A stretch of DNA of 64,000 bases from positions 2,140,951 to 2,204,950 of the forward strand of contig NZ_HG964446.1 of assembly GCF_000689255.1 (NCBI RefSeq), read 5' to 3'. The notes below the pieces were generated by a model that saw only the letters and a list, made by a program, of their open reading frames with translations, was not told where the DNA came from and made no database searches. A program made the translations under genes and the position numbers. Source of the stretch: Mycobacterium triplex (lineage in GTDB: Bacteria; Actinomycetota; Actinomycetes; Mycobacteriales; Mycobacteriaceae). How positions within the stretch are numbered: the first letter of the stretch is position 1; each line of letters opens with the position of its first letter. Of this stretch, positions 39,935 through 48,589 are shown piece by piece.

Positions 39935-39965
39935 AAAGCCCCCGCGCCTGGCGCTGGGGCTTTTT
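39935..39965. terminator. Bidirectional intrinsic terminator
   Basis: AAAGCCCC and GGGGCTTT form an 8-bp GC-rich stem around a 13-14 base loop, followed by a T run on the plus strand and preceded by an A run for the minus strand. It lies between the convergent etfA and acyl carrier protein genes and can stop both. Confidence 0.85.
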
Positions 39966-39975
39966 CGTCTGTCGG

Positions 39976-40218
39976 CTAATCGTTTACGGCGATGTTGGCG
40001 TTGACCCAGTCGACGACCTCGCGCACGGTGTCGATCGGCGTCTCGGGGTCCTGCAGCCGCATCTTGAGGTGGCTTTCCAGCGTGGCGACGAGTTCCATCT
40101 TGCGCGGCGAGTCGTAGCCCAGGTCGTCGACGAGATGCGAGTCGGTGGTGACCGGCGCCATCCGGTCCGGCGCCAGCCGGGTGACGATCGACACGACGGA
40201 ATCATTGACGCTATTCAC
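39976..40218 (-). CDS. Acyl carrier protein of a lipid cluster
   Basis: An 80-residue acyl carrier protein. The phosphopantetheine attachment site is Ser37 in LVDDLGYDSPRKMELVATLE; the usual DSL is DSP here. The acidic helices match carrier proteins. It is the last gene of a minus-strand operon: its ATG overlaps the stop of the acyl-AMP ligase (4 bases), with an alpha-oxoamine synthase upstream. It probably receives the acyl chain activated by the ligase and presents it to the synthase. It is not part of the M. tuberculosis locus as I remember it. Confidence 0.9.
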   Translation of the reverse strand: MNSVNDSVVSIVTRLAPDRMAPVTTDSHLVDDLGYDSPRKMELVATLESHLKMRLQDPETPIDTVREVVDWVNANIAVND

Positions 40219-41876
40219 AGTGCACCGACCTCTCTAAAGACCTCTCCGAACAGTTCTTTGGCTGCGACGTGGCGGATCTTGCCCGACGGTGTCTTCGGAA
40301 CCTTGCCCTTGCCGACCAGCATCACCGTTGGGCTCAATCCCGTTGCACTGCGCACTTTTCGGCTGATCTGACGACGAATCTCTTGCGCTGCGTCGCCCGG
40401 ATCTGCCTGGACGGTCTCGGCCACGATCCGGATCTCCTCGCGCTGATCGGCAAGCGTGACCCCGAACGCGACGACCCCGCCGCGCCTGATGCCGTCGACC
40501 GAGGCGGCCAGTCGTTCGATGTCGGACGGGAAGATGTTGCGGCCGGCGACGATGATGACGTTCTTGCGCCGCCCGCACACCACGATCTGTCCGTCGTCGG
40601 TGAGGTAGCCGAGGTCGCCGGTGTAGAACCAGCCGTAGGCGTCGACGGCAGCCACCTCGCCGTCCGCAGTGAGGTAGTGCCGCGTCACCGCGTCGCCGCG
40701 GATGGCGACCTCACCCATATGCCGCGCCGGCCGGGTGCCCCGGTCGTTGTCGGCGATCCGGACCTCGATCCCGGCCATCGGCCGCCCCAGCAGGACGAAT
40801 TCCTTCTTGGGCGCCCCGCACACGCACCCGGTGACCGCGCGGCCCTGGTTTTCCAGTTCGTCGCCGCACACGTTCTCCACCGCGAGCGGTCGATCCACGG
40901 GGGAGAAGGACACCGCCACCGTCGCCTCGGCGAGACCGTATGCTGCGCCGATCGCCGATACCCGCAACCCGAAACGTGCGGCCTGCTGGGCGAACTCATA
41001 CATCGTGAGCGGATCGATGGGCTCGGCGCCCGAGACCACGCAGCGCAGCGCGCTCAGATCGTAGGCGCCGTCGCTGACGGCCCTGAGCCGGCGGCTGACG
41101 ATCGAGTACGCGAAGTTGGGGGCCGCGGTGACCGTGGCCCGTTGCTCGGTGAGGATCTGCAGCCAGGCCAGCGGCGAGCGCACGAACTCGGTGGGCGGGA
41201 TGTAGACCGCCGCGTTGCCGGCGAACATCGGCGCCAGCAGGTAGGCGATCAGCCCCATGTCGTGCGAGAGCGGAAGCCAGCTCATCGTGACGTCGACGCC
41301 CGGGTCCAGCCGCACCTCGGCCACCATCGCGACGATGTCGGCGTACAGGTTGCGGTGCGTGATCGCCACCGCCTTGGGATCTCCGGTCGATCCCGAGGTG
41401 AGCTGGTAGATGGCGACGTCGTCCTCGTCGGTCGGCTCCTCGACCGCATCGGCGCCGGTCCACGTCTGCGGCACCTCGACGACGGGGTACCCGGCGGCCC
41501 GCAGCGCGTCGGCGACGGCCTCGAACGGCCGTCCCACCACGACGCACCGCGCGCCGAGCAACCCCAGCGCCCGCAGCGTGCCCTGGTGCCATTCGCTGAG
41601 GTCGGCTTGCGACGTGGGTTGCTGCAGCATCGTCATCGCCGCGCCCAGCCGCCAGATGCCCTGGGCGACGGGAGCGACGTCTTCGGCGTTGGCGGCCAGC
41701 ACGCCCACCCTGCCGGCGCGCGTGACTCCTTCGGCGGCCAGTCGGCCCGCGACTTTGCCGGCCGTCTGATGAATGTCGTGCCAACTCGCGAAATGCAGAT
41801 TGCCGGCGGTGCCAAAGCGAAGGCCCAAGGTGGAATCCGCGGCCACCTTTGCGATGCGATCGGTAAACCTACTCAT
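40215..41876 (-). CDS. Fatty-acyl-AMP/CoA ligase (FadD-like)
   Basis: A 553-residue AMP-forming ligase. The ATP loop is YQLTSGSTGDPKAVAITHRN (from about residue 157), then AAYGLAEATVAVSFSP, the YTGDLGYL motif, the hinge CGRRKNVIIVAGRNIFP, and the catalytic Lys in KTPSGKIRHVAAKELF. Extra sequence between AEATVAV and the GRP motif resembles fatty-acyl-AMP ligases, which load acyl carrier proteins rather than CoA. With the carrier protein gene directly downstream and overlapping, loading of that carrier is the likely role. Start ATG 41876, 68 bases after the oxoamine synthase. Confidence 0.88.
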   Translation of the reverse strand: MSRFTDRIAKVAADSTLGLRFGTAGNLHFASWHDIHQTAGKVAGRLAAEGVTRAGRVGVLAANAEDVAPVAQGIWRLGAAMTMLQQPTSQADLSEWHQGTLRALGLLGARCVVVGRPFEAVADALRAAGYPVVEVPQTWTGADAVEEPTDEDDVAIYQLTSGSTGDPKAVAITHRNLYADIVAMVAEVRLDPGVDVTMSWLPLSHDMGLIAYLLAPMFAGNAAVYIPPTEFVRSPLAWLQILTEQRATVTAAPNFAYSIVSRRLRAVSDGAYDLSALRCVVSGAEPIDPLTMYEFAQQAARFGLRVSAIGAAYGLAEATVAVSFSPVDRPLAVENVCGDELENQGRAVTGCVCGAPKKEFVLLGRPMAGIEVRIADNDRGTRPARHMGEVAIRGDAVTRHYLTADGEVAAVDAYGWFYTGDLGYLTDDGQIVVCGRRKNVIIVAGRNIFPSDIERLAASVDGIRRGGVVAFGVTLADQREEIRIVAETVQADPGDAAQEIRRQISRKVRSATGLSPTVMLVGKGKVPKTPSGKIRHVAAKELFGEVFREVGAL

Positions 41877-41944
41877 GGGCGTGCGCTGTCCTAACTAGAG
41901 AATCAATTTGTAAATGACCGGGCGCCAATAACATTCGCGATTCG

Positions 41945-43207
41945 CTATTCATCGCTTTTGGCGCTGAGCACCGCCGAGGCGATGACGTCGACGGCGCGCT
42001 CGATCTGCGCCGGCGAATGGGCGGCCGAAACGCAGCAGCGCATCAGGGCGTCGCCGGGGCCGACCGCGGGCGCCACCGCCAGTGAGCAGAAGACGCCGTT
42101 GTCGAATGCGTCGTTCCATGCCGCGATCGCCTGCGCTTCCGGGCCGATCCACACCGAAACATGCGGGGCCACTACGTGTGAGCCGTCGGCACGCACGATT
42201 CCCGCTCGCACCTGCAGACCGTGTGACACCAGGCCGTCGCGCAAGGCGCGGGCGTTGGCCAGGACGGCTTCGGCGCGCTGGGATCCCTCGAGACTGCGAA
42301 TGATCTCGATCCCGGCGATGCTGGCCGCCATCGCGGCCGGTGCCCCGGTAGCGGTGAACATGTGCTGGCTGGAACGCAATCGGAGCACATCGATCAGGTC
42401 GCGCGAACCGGCGATGAAGCCACCGGTGGAGGCGATCGCCTTCGACATGCTGCCCATCAATACGTCGGCGTCCTTGGCGCAGCCGAATTCTTCGGCGATC
42501 CCGGTTCGGTTGGCCCCGAAGACGCCGAGACTGTGCGCCTCGTCGACGTAGAGGGCGACGTTGTATTTGTTGGCCAGCGCGACAATGCTTTCCACCGGCG
42601 CGACGTCGCCCTGCATCGAATAGAGACCGTCGATGACGATCAACTTGGTGCCGCCGCGTTCGGCCGTGCGGATCAGGTTGCGCTCCAGCGAATTGGTGTC
42701 GTTGTGGGCGAAGTACCGCGAACTGGCGCCCGACAGCCGGATGCCGTCGTGCAACGACGTGTGGGCTTCGCTGTCGGGGAACGCGAGATCGGCGGCACCC
42801 AATAGGGCAGTGATGGCACCTACATTGGCCAGATAACCACTGTTGAAAACCAGCGCCGCCTCGGTGCCGTACCAGTCCGCCAACAACTCTTCGAGCTCGA
42901 CCTTGACCCGCAGCGTGCCGCAGTGCGGCGGCGCACCGCCACAGGCCGGCCCATACAGCTCGGTCGCCCGGTTGGCCGCCTCGACCAATCGGCGATCACC
43001 GCACAAGCCCAGAGAATTGTTCGACCCGAACATGATTCGGGTCTTTCCTTCGATGACGGACGTCGGTCCGGGAGCGGATTCGACGCTTCTGAAGAACGGC
43101 AGTCGATTGCAGGCGGCATAGTAACGCAGGCTGGCAAGTCGGCTGTCTTGTTGCGCCCGCGCTTGGATATTCAGCTTCGAGGTCTGCAGCACGCCTACAT
43201 CAAACAT
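41945..43207 (-). CDS. Alpha-oxoamine synthase (serine palmitoyltransferase/BioF-like)
   Basis: A 420-residue PLP enzyme of the alpha-oxoamine synthase family, which condenses an amino acid with an acyl thioester, losing CO2. PLP contacts: His149 in SEAHTSLHDG, Asp222 and His225 in VDEAHSLGVFG, Lys256 in GSMSKAIASTGG. Spacing between these agrees with Sphingomonas serine palmitoyltransferase (residues remembered as 159, 231, 234, 265). BioF or KBL roles are less likely because the partner genes are an acyl carrier protein and an acyl-AMP ligase. The product may be a long-chain amino-ketone. It starts at 43207, 42 bases from a perfect palindrome. Confidence 0.88.
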   Translation of the reverse strand: MFDVGVLQTSKLNIQARAQQDSRLASLRYYAACNRLPFFRSVESAPGPTSVIEGKTRIMFGSNNSLGLCGDRRLVEAANRATELYGPACGGAPPHCGTLRVKVELEELLADWYGTEAALVFNSGYLANVGAITALLGAADLAFPDSEAHTSLHDGIRLSGASSRYFAHNDTNSLERNLIRTAERGGTKLIVIDGLYSMQGDVAPVESIVALANKYNVALYVDEAHSLGVFGANRTGIAEEFGCAKDADVLMGSMSKAIASTGGFIAGSRDLIDVLRLRSSQHMFTATGAPAAMAASIAGIEIIRSLEGSQRAEAVLANARALRDGLVSHGLQVRAGIVRADGSHVVAPHVSVWIGPEAQAIAAWNDAFDNGVFCSLAVAPAVGPGDALMRCCVSAAHSPAQIERAVDVIASAVLSAKSDE

Positions 43208-43248
43208 GGCGGCCGAGACTCCGGCATCCCATTCGCTTTAAATTGGCG

Positions 43249-43274
43249 CGCACGTTAATAGCGATTAACGTGCG
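43249..43274. promoter_or_regulatory. 26-nt perfect inverted repeat in a divergent promoter region
   Basis: CGCACGTTAAT, four bases AGCG, then ATTAACGTGCG: 11-bp perfect arms. It lies in the 270-base gap between the oxoamine synthase and the OlsB-like gene, 42 bases upstream of the former. There is no T run, so an operator is more likely than a terminator. The cognate regulator is not in the neighbourhood. Confidence 0.7.
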
Positions 43275-43477
43275 GGTGTTTATTGCGTTGCCGCTCTTAC
43301 GAATACGCGGACCGAAACAACTTAGCGGCCGACTATGTCGGCAGCACTACGGATGGGTCGGCGGCGGAGTTATGTTCGCCACACTTCACCGGGGCAACAC
43401 ATTTCGTCATCTTGCGTGCACCAACACGTCATAGCGTCGATGCCGATTAGCTCCTCGATTGCGCCACGTTGTTTCCC

Positions 43478-44335
43478 ATGAGCATTGCTTCTGTCCTGAT
43501 ACCGAGTGATAAGCCGGACGGAGCCGCGACCAGCTCGGCTGGGCCGCGTTACTCGCTGTTGCTGTCCACCGACCCCGGTTTGGTCGAGGCGGCGCAGCGG
43601 CTCCGGTACGACGTATTCACCAGCACGCCCGGTTTCGCGTTGCCGGAGTCGGGTGCGGGGGCGCGGGACGTGGACCGCTTCGACGAGTTCTGTGATCACC
43701 TGCTGGTGCGTGACGACGACACCGGCGAGCTGGTGGGCTGCTACCGGATGCTGGCGCCCGCGGGCGCGATCGCGGCCGGAGGCCTCTATACGGCGACGGA
43801 ATTCGACCTTGGCGCGCTCGACCCGCTGCGGCCGTCGCTGGTGGAGATGGGCCGCGCCGTGGTCCGCGACGGGCACCGCAACGGGGGTGTCGTGTTGTTG
43901 ATGTGGGCGGGGATCCTGGCCTATCTGGACCGCTATGGCTACGACTACGTGATCGGGTGCGTGTCGGTGCCGATCGGCGGTTCGGACGGCGAGGCGCCGG
44001 GCAGCCAGCTGCGGGGCGTGCGCGACTTCGTCCGCAGCCGCCACGCCGCGCCGCCGGAGTATCGGGTGTACCCGCACCGCCCGGTGGTCGTGGACGGCAA
44101 GACGCTCGACGAGATCGCGCCGCCGGCGCGGCCCTCGGTTCCGGCGCTGATGCGCGGCTACCTGCGGCTGGGCGCCAAATCCTGCGGCGAGCCCGCCCTG
44201 GACCCGGACTTCGGTGTCGGCGACTTCTGCGTGCTGCTGGACAAAGGCCAGGCCGATACCCGGTATCTGCGCAGGCTGCGGTCGGTATCGGCGGCTGCCC
44301 AAATGAGCAGCGAGATGGCGGGCGGCGAGCGATGA
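43478..44335 (+). CDS. GNAT-type acyltransferase (OlsB-like, Rv3027c)
   Basis: A 285-residue acyltransferase of the hemolysin/OlsB family. Conserved segments: LVEAAQRLRYDVFTSTPGF, DEFCDHLLVRDDDTGELVG-CYRM, LVEMGRAVVRDGHRNGGVV and GYDYVIGCVSVPI. OlsB N-acylates ornithine with 3-hydroxyacyl-ACP to form lyso-ornithine lipid; some relatives acylate other amines. ATG 43478 is chosen over an in-frame start three codons earlier. It overlaps the PlsC-like gene by 4 bases, mirroring the olsBA gene pair. The amine substrate in mycobacteria is not settled. Confidence 0.88.
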   Translation: MSIASVLIPSDKPDGAATSSAGPRYSLLLSTDPGLVEAAQRLRYDVFTSTPGFALPESGAGARDVDRFDEFCDHLLVRDDDTGELVGCYRMLAPAGAIAAGGLYTATEFDLGALDPLRPSLVEMGRAVVRDGHRNGGVVLLMWAGILAYLDRYGYDYVIGCVSVPIGGSDGEAPGSQLRGVRDFVRSRHAAPPEYRVYPHRPVVVDGKTLDEIAPPARPSVPALMRGYLRLGAKSCGEPALDPDFGVGDFCVLLDKGQADTRYLRRLRSVSAAAQMSSEMAGGER

Positions 44336-45162
44336 ACGCTCCCGCAGTCACCACCGACCACGCCTGGCTGCCGCGCGCGACGTGCGACAGCACCTGCGTG
44401 CTCGTGCCCCCCGCGTCGCCGCGGTGGCTGGTGGTGCTGCGGGTAACCCTTCGCATCATGTTGGCGCTGCTATTGCTGCTGGGGGCGCCGTTGGCGCTGG
44501 TGCCGGGGCCGGGACAGCTGCGGATCCGGCGGTTCTACTGCCAGGCGCTGCTGCGGGTTTTCGGGATCCGGATCAGTGTGTCGGGTGCTCCGATCCGCAA
44601 CCTGCGCGGCGTCCTGGTGGTCAGCCCGCACATGTCCTGGCTGGACGTCTTCGCCATCGGTGCGGTGCTGCCGGGCTGGTACGTCGCCCGTGCCGACATG
44701 TTCGGCGAGCTCGCGGCGCGTCTGCTGAAGATCATTCCGATCGAACGGTCCAGCCTGCGGCAATTGCCCGCCGTGGTGGACACCGTCGCGGACCGGCTGC
44801 GCGCGGGCCAGACCGTGGTGGCCTTTCCCGAGGGCACCACGTGGTGCGGGGTGGCCTGCGGCTCGTTCTACCCGGCGATGTTCCAGGCCGCGATCGACGC
44901 GGGTCGTCCGGTCCAGCCACTGCGGCTGACCTACCACCACGTCGACGGCCTGCTTTCGACCGCTCCGGCCTTCGTCGGGGACGACACCTTGCTGGCGGCG
45001 ATGTGCCGGCTGATCACCCAGCGCCGCACCCTGGCGCACGTTCACGTGGAGTCCCTGCAGCTGCCGGGCACCGATCGCCGCGCCCTGGCCCACCGCTGCC
45101 AGTCGGCGGTGGGCGTCGGCGTGACGCGGCGCCCAGATCGACGCCACGAGCTGGCCGCTTAG
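44332..45162 (+). CDS. 1-acyl-glycerol-3-phosphate acyltransferase (PlsC/OlsA-like, Rv3026c)
   Basis: A 276-residue membrane acyltransferase. An N-terminal helix ([19 protein letters not shown]) anchors it. The HX4D motif is PHMSWLDVF, motif II is near PIERSS, motif III is FPEGTTW, and the fourth is PVQPLRLTY. It O-acylates a lyso-lipid; beside an OlsB-like gene, lyso-ornithine lipid is a candidate, but phosphatidic acid synthesis is possible. ATG 44332 overlaps the upstream stop (ATGA), so the pair is coupled. The frame further upstream belongs to the OlsB gene region. Confidence 0.9.
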   Translation: MNAPAVTTDHAWLPRATCDSTCVLVPPASPRWLVVLRVTLRIMLALLLLLGAPLALVPGPGQLRIRRFYCQALLRVFGIRISVSGAPIRNLRGVLVVSPHMSWLDVFAIGAVLPGWYVARADMFGELAARLLKIIPIERSSLRQLPAVVDTVADRLRAGQTVVAFPEGTTWCGVACGSFYPAMFQAAIDAGRPVQPLRLTYHHVDGLLSTAPAFVGDDTLLAAMCRLITQRRTLAHVHVESLQLPGTDRRALAHRCQSAVGVGVTRRPDRRHELAA

Positions 45163-45180
45163 GGATCCTGGCCGGCCCGG

Positions 45181-45186
45181 TATCCT
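45181..45186 (+). promoter_or_regulatory. -10 box of the iscS-like gene
   Basis: TATCCT lies ten bases before ATG 45197, giving an mRNA with at most a few leader bases. The gap to the PlsC-like gene is only 34 bases, so this may be an internal promoter. Confidence 0.45.
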
Positions 45187-45196
45187 GGGGCGCGTC

Positions 45197-46375
45197 ATGG
45201 TCTACCTCGATCACGCCGCCACCACCCCGATGCACCCCGCCGCCGTCGAGGCGATGACGGCCGTGTTCGGCACCGTCGGCAACGCCTCGTCGCTGCATAC
45301 CAGCGGCCGCACGGCGCGGCGCCGCATCGAGGAATCCCGCGAGCTGATCGCCGACAAGCTGGGCGCACGCCCGTCGGAGGTGATTTTCACCGCCGGCGGC
45401 ACCGAGAGTGACAACCTGGCCGTCAAGGGCATCTACCGCGCCCGCCGCGACGCCGATCCGCGCCTGGTGCGCATCGTTACCAGCCAGGTGGAACATCACG
45501 CCGTGCTGGATTCGGTCGACTGGCTCGTCGAGCACGAGGGTGCCCAGGTGAGTTGGTTGCCCACCGCCGGCGACGGATCGGTGTCGGCCGCCGCGCTGCG
45601 CGAGGTGCTGCGCAGCCACGATGACGTCGCTCTGGTCTCGGTGATGTGGGCCAACAACGAGGTCGGCACCGTCATGCCCATCCCCGAACTCGCCGCCGTG
45701 GCCGCCGAATTCGGTGTCCCGATGCACAGCGATGCCGTGCAGGCGGTCGGCCAGCTGCCCGTCGACTTCACCGCCAGCGGGCTGTCGGCGATGAGCGTGG
45801 CGGCGCACAAGTTCGGCGGCCCGCAGGCGGTCGGCGCCCTGCTGCTGCGCCGCGACGTGGCCTGTACGCCGCTGCTGCACGGCGGCGGGCAGGAACGCGA
45901 CATCCGTTCCGGCACTCCGGATGTCGCCGGTGCCGTCGGGATGGCGGCCGCGATGCGGATAGCCGTGGACGGGCTGGAGGCCAACAGCGCACGGCTGCGC
46001 GCGTTGCGCGATCGCCTGGTCGAGGGCGTGCTGGCCGAGATCGACGACGTCGGCGTCAACGGGTCGTTTCGGTCGCGGCTTCCGGGCAACGCCCACTTCA
46101 CCTTTCGTGGCTGCGAAGGCGACGCACTGTTGATGCTGCTGGATGCCAACGGAATCGAATGCTCGACCGGCTCGGCGTGCACCGCCGGGGTCCCACAGGC
46201 CTCGCATGTGCTGATCGCAATGGGCGCCGATGCCGCCACCGCTCGCGGGTCGCTGCGACTGTCGTTGGGGCACACCAGTGTTGACGCCGACGTCGACGAG
46301 GTGCTGCGGGTGCTGCCCGCCGCGGTGGAACGGGCCAGGCGAGCGGCTCTGGCCGCTGCGGGAGCTTCCGGGTGA
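45197..46375 (+). CDS. iscS: Cysteine desulfurase (IscS-like, Rv3025c)
   Basis: A 392-residue class V PLP enzyme that removes sulfur from cysteine as a protein persulfide. It starts [20 protein letters not shown]. The PLP lysine is Lys205 in [14 protein letters not shown]; His100 (SQVEHHAVL) is conserved. The persulfide Cys is in [12 protein letters not shown] near residue 327, in the long-loop class I context. It supplies sulfur for tRNA thiolation by the adjacent mnmA and for Fe-S enzymes; in M. tuberculosis IscS also interacts directly with Fe-S proteins. mnmA overlaps by 4 bases. Confidence 0.95.
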   Translation: MVYLDHAATTPMHPAAVEAMTAVFGTVGNASSLHTSGRTARRRIEESRELIADKLGARPSEVIFTAGGTESDNLAVKGIYRARRDADPRLVRIVTSQVEHHAVLDSVDWLVEHEGAQVSWLPTAGDGSVSAAALREVLRSHDDVALVSVMWANNEVGTVMPIPELAAVAAEFGVPMHSDAVQAVGQLPVDFTASGLSAMSVAAHKFGGPQAVGALLLRRDVACTPLLHGGGQERDIRSGTPDVAGAVGMAAAMRIAVDGLEANSARLRALRDRLVEGVLAEIDDVGVNGSFRSRLPGNAHFTFRGCEGDALLMLLDANGIECSTGSACTAGVPQASHVLIAMGADAATARGSLRLSLGHTSVDADVDEVLRVLPAAVERARRAALAAAGASG

Positions 46376-47448
46376 AGGTTCTTGCCGCTATGAGCGGTGG
46401 CGTCGATTCGTCGGTCGCCGCCGCTCGGATGGTCGATGCCGGACACGACGTGGTCGGCGTGCACCTGGCGCTGTCGTCGGCGCCCGGCACGCTGCGCACC
46501 GGTTCGCGGGGGTGCTGCTCGAAAGAAGACGCCTCGGACGCGCGCCGGGTGGCCGATGTGCTCGGAATCCCGTTCTATGTCTGGGATTTTGCGGAGAAGT
46601 TCGCCGAAGACGTGATCGACGATTTCGTGTCGTCCTACGCGCGCGGCGAGACGCCCAACCCGTGCGTGCGCTGCAATCAGCGGATCAAGTTCGCCGCACT
46701 TTCCGCGCGCGCGGTGGCACTGGGTTTCGACACCGTTGTCACCGGCCACTACGCCCGGCTGTCGGAAGGCCGGCTGCGCCGGGCCGTCGACCATGACAAG
46801 GACCAGTCCTACGTGCTGGCCGTGCTGACCGCGGAGCAGTTGCGCCACGCCGCTTTTCCGATCGGCGACACCCCCAAGCCGCAGATCCGCGCGGAGGCGG
46901 CTCGGCGCGGCCTGGCCGTCGCGGACAAACCGGACAGCCACGACATCTGCTTCATCCCGTCGGGGGACACCCGCGCTTTTCTGGGGGAGCGCATCGCCGT
47001 TCGCCCGGGCAACGTCGTGGGTTCCGACGGCGCGGTGCTGGCCAATCACGACGGGGTGCACGGTTTCACGATCGGGCAGCGCAAGGGTTTGGGCATCGCC
47101 GGTCCCGGGCCGGACGGCCTGCCGCGCTACGTGACGGCCATCGATGCCGACACCGCGACGGTGCACGTGGGCAGCGCCGCCGATCTCGAGGTGCATGCGC
47201 TGACGGGACGGGATCCTGTCTTCACCGCCGGAGCCGCCCCGCGGGGCCCGATCGAGTGCGAGGTTCAGGTGCGCGCCCACGGTGAAACCGCGAGTGCGGT
47301 GGCCGAATTGACCGGCGACGAGCTCCGCGTGCGGTTGCGCGTCCCGCTGCGCGGGGTGGCACGCGGCCAGACGGTCGTGCTGTACCGGCCGGATGCCGCC
47401 GGCGACGAGGTGCTCGGCAGCGCCACCATCGCCGGCACGTCGCGCTGA
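46372..47448 (+). CDS. mnmA: tRNA-specific 2-thiouridylase
   Basis: MnmA/TrmU, 358 residues, makes 2-thiouridine at the wobble base of tRNA Lys, Glu and Gln. The PP-loop is [15 protein letters not shown]. Catalytic Cys candidates are Cys98/Cys101 in [14 protein letters not shown] and the partner Cys in [15 protein letters not shown]. The tRNA-recognition part shows VTGHYARL and DQSYVLAVL. Overlap with the iscS stop (GTGA) and the shared sulfur chemistry show a functional operon. It matches Rv3024c. Confidence 0.96.
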   Translation: MKVLAAMSGGVDSSVAAARMVDAGHDVVGVHLALSSAPGTLRTGSRGCCSKEDASDARRVADVLGIPFYVWDFAEKFAEDVIDDFVSSYARGETPNPCVRCNQRIKFAALSARAVALGFDTVVTGHYARLSEGRLRRAVDHDKDQSYVLAVLTAEQLRHAAFPIGDTPKPQIRAEAARRGLAVADKPDSHDICFIPSGDTRAFLGERIAVRPGNVVGSDGAVLANHDGVHGFTIGQRKGLGIAGPGPDGLPRYVTAIDADTATVHVGSAADLEVHALTGRDPVFTAGAAPRGPIECEVQVRAHGETASAVAELTGDELRVRLRVPLRGVARGQTVVLYRPDAAGDEVLGSATIAGTSR

Positions 47449-47528
47449 TTCGCGTTCCAAGAATCCTTTAAGACCTTGCGGAGAGCATTCGTCTCGTAAC
47501 CGATTGACCCCCGGGCGGGGAAGGACGC

Positions 47529-47810
47529 GTGACGATGAACGAGAACCAGATCACAACGCAGGCGGTGCAGACCAACGGCCTTGCGATTGCAGCTTTCGTA
47601 CTCAGCATCATGGGCATGTACGCCAGCCCGATCTTGAGCAGCGTTCTCGCCGTCGCCGGGTTGTGGCAGATCAAACATCGTTCGCAGCAAGGGTTTGCGC
47701 TGGCGATCACCGCACTGGCGGTCTCGGCAGCCGTCACCGCCCTGCACGTCGCGATGTGGATCCAATGCGGCCACCCCAACATCGAATTGGAGACCACCGC
47801 GCACTGGTGA
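47529..47810 (+). CDS. Small DUF4190-like membrane protein
   Basis: A 93-residue protein with two membrane helices (GLAIAAFVLSIMGMYASPIL and GFALAITALAVSAAVTALHV) flanking a KHRSQQ turn, the layout of DUF4190/DUF4352-type mycobacterial membrane proteins. No function is known. Start GTG 47529 or ATG 47535. It stands where M. tuberculosis carries an ESX/PPE gene cluster and IS1081. It is convergent with the lipoprotein gene, 33 bases apart. Confidence 0.75.
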   Translation: MTMNENQITTQAVQTNGLAIAAFVLSIMGMYASPILSSVLAVAGLWQIKHRSQQGFALAITALAVSAAVTALHVAMWIQCGHPNIELETTAHW

Positions 47811-47843
47811 CAAACCGTTGCCGCACAAGCGGTTCGGTGAAAC

Positions 47844-48488
47844 CTACCGCGGGAAGTTGGCGACGATGTTGGTCATCACGATGTCGGACACCGACTGCGG
47901 GAACCCGCAGAAGGTGACTTCCACCAAGGCCACCGACAACACCCGGTAGTCGCGGCCGCAGCCGCCGGGCCCCAGATGCAGCGAGGTGGCATCGGCCTTC
48001 CAGTCGCCGACGAACTGCTGGCCGCCCGCGCCGCCGGCGCAGTCGGTGACCGTCGAGACCAGGGCGGTGAAGGCATGCTGCGCGGTCGCGGCGTCGCGAT
48101 AGGCCGCGGCGCCCTCGGAGATCAGGGCGCCGTCCGGCGGATCCTGAAACGTGGTCTTGTGGAACTCTTCGATATCGGGGCCGAACGTCGCGGTCTCGGC
48201 GAACAGGAATCGGCAGGGCCGCGGCGTGGTGTCGGCGAGCGTGTCGATGTCGACCGGCGCGCTGCCATCCATCGAGGGAATGATCGACAGATGCTCGCCG
48301 GCGCCGGTGATCGCGCGCATCCGCGACTGGTCCAGCAGGATCGTGTCGACATTGACGCCGTTGATACCCCTGGCGCCGCCGGTGAACCCCGGCAATGCGG
48401 TGCCATCCACCACCCGGATGCACGCCGCAGTCAGGACCGCCACGCCACACATCAGTAGCGGCCACGCGAATCTTGCCCTGCGCCACAC
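47844..48488 (-). CDS. lpqA: Lipoprotein with PknH-sensor-like domain (LpqA-like)
   Basis: A 214-residue lipoprotein: signal peptide with lipobox LTAAC, Cys23 lipidated. The mature part resembles the PknH extracellular sensor domain: LLDQSRMRAITGAGEHLSII, TPRPCRFL, VTDCAGGAGGQQFVGDWKAD, GGCGRDYR and TFCGFPQS, giving four Cys for two disulfides. Such proteins may bind small polar ligands at the cell surface; the role is unknown. It corresponds in position to Rv3016 (LpqA). It is divergent from the MetE-like gene. Confidence 0.87.
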   Translation of the reverse strand: MWRRARFAWPLLMCGVAVLTAACIRVVDGTALPGFTGGARGINGVNVDTILLDQSRMRAITGAGEHLSIIPSMDGSAPVDIDTLADTTPRPCRFLFAETATFGPDIEEFHKTTFQDPPDGALISEGAAAYRDAATAQHAFTALVSTVTDCAGGAGGQQFVGDWKADATSLHLGPGGCGRDYRVLSVALVEVTFCGFPQSVSDIVMTNIVANFPR

Positions 48489-48577
48489 CGTTTTCGCACC
48501 CCTCTAAACCTGCAAGCCTAGCCGCGTCGGCCGGTCGCAACACACCCCTGGTCATCCGGCTGCGATGCGACGTCGAA

Positions 48578-48583
48578 TACGGT
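48578..48583 (+). promoter_or_regulatory. -10 box of the MetE-like gene
   Basis: TACGGT ends six bases before GTG 48590, consistent with a leaderless transcript and deciding that start among several upstream in-frame codons. Confidence 0.5.
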
Positions 48584-48589
48584 TGCCCG

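Noticed and set aside
47811..47843. AACCG...CGGTT hairpin between convergent genes as a terminator
   Set aside because: Only 5-bp arms with a 12-base loop and no T run; too weak to call.
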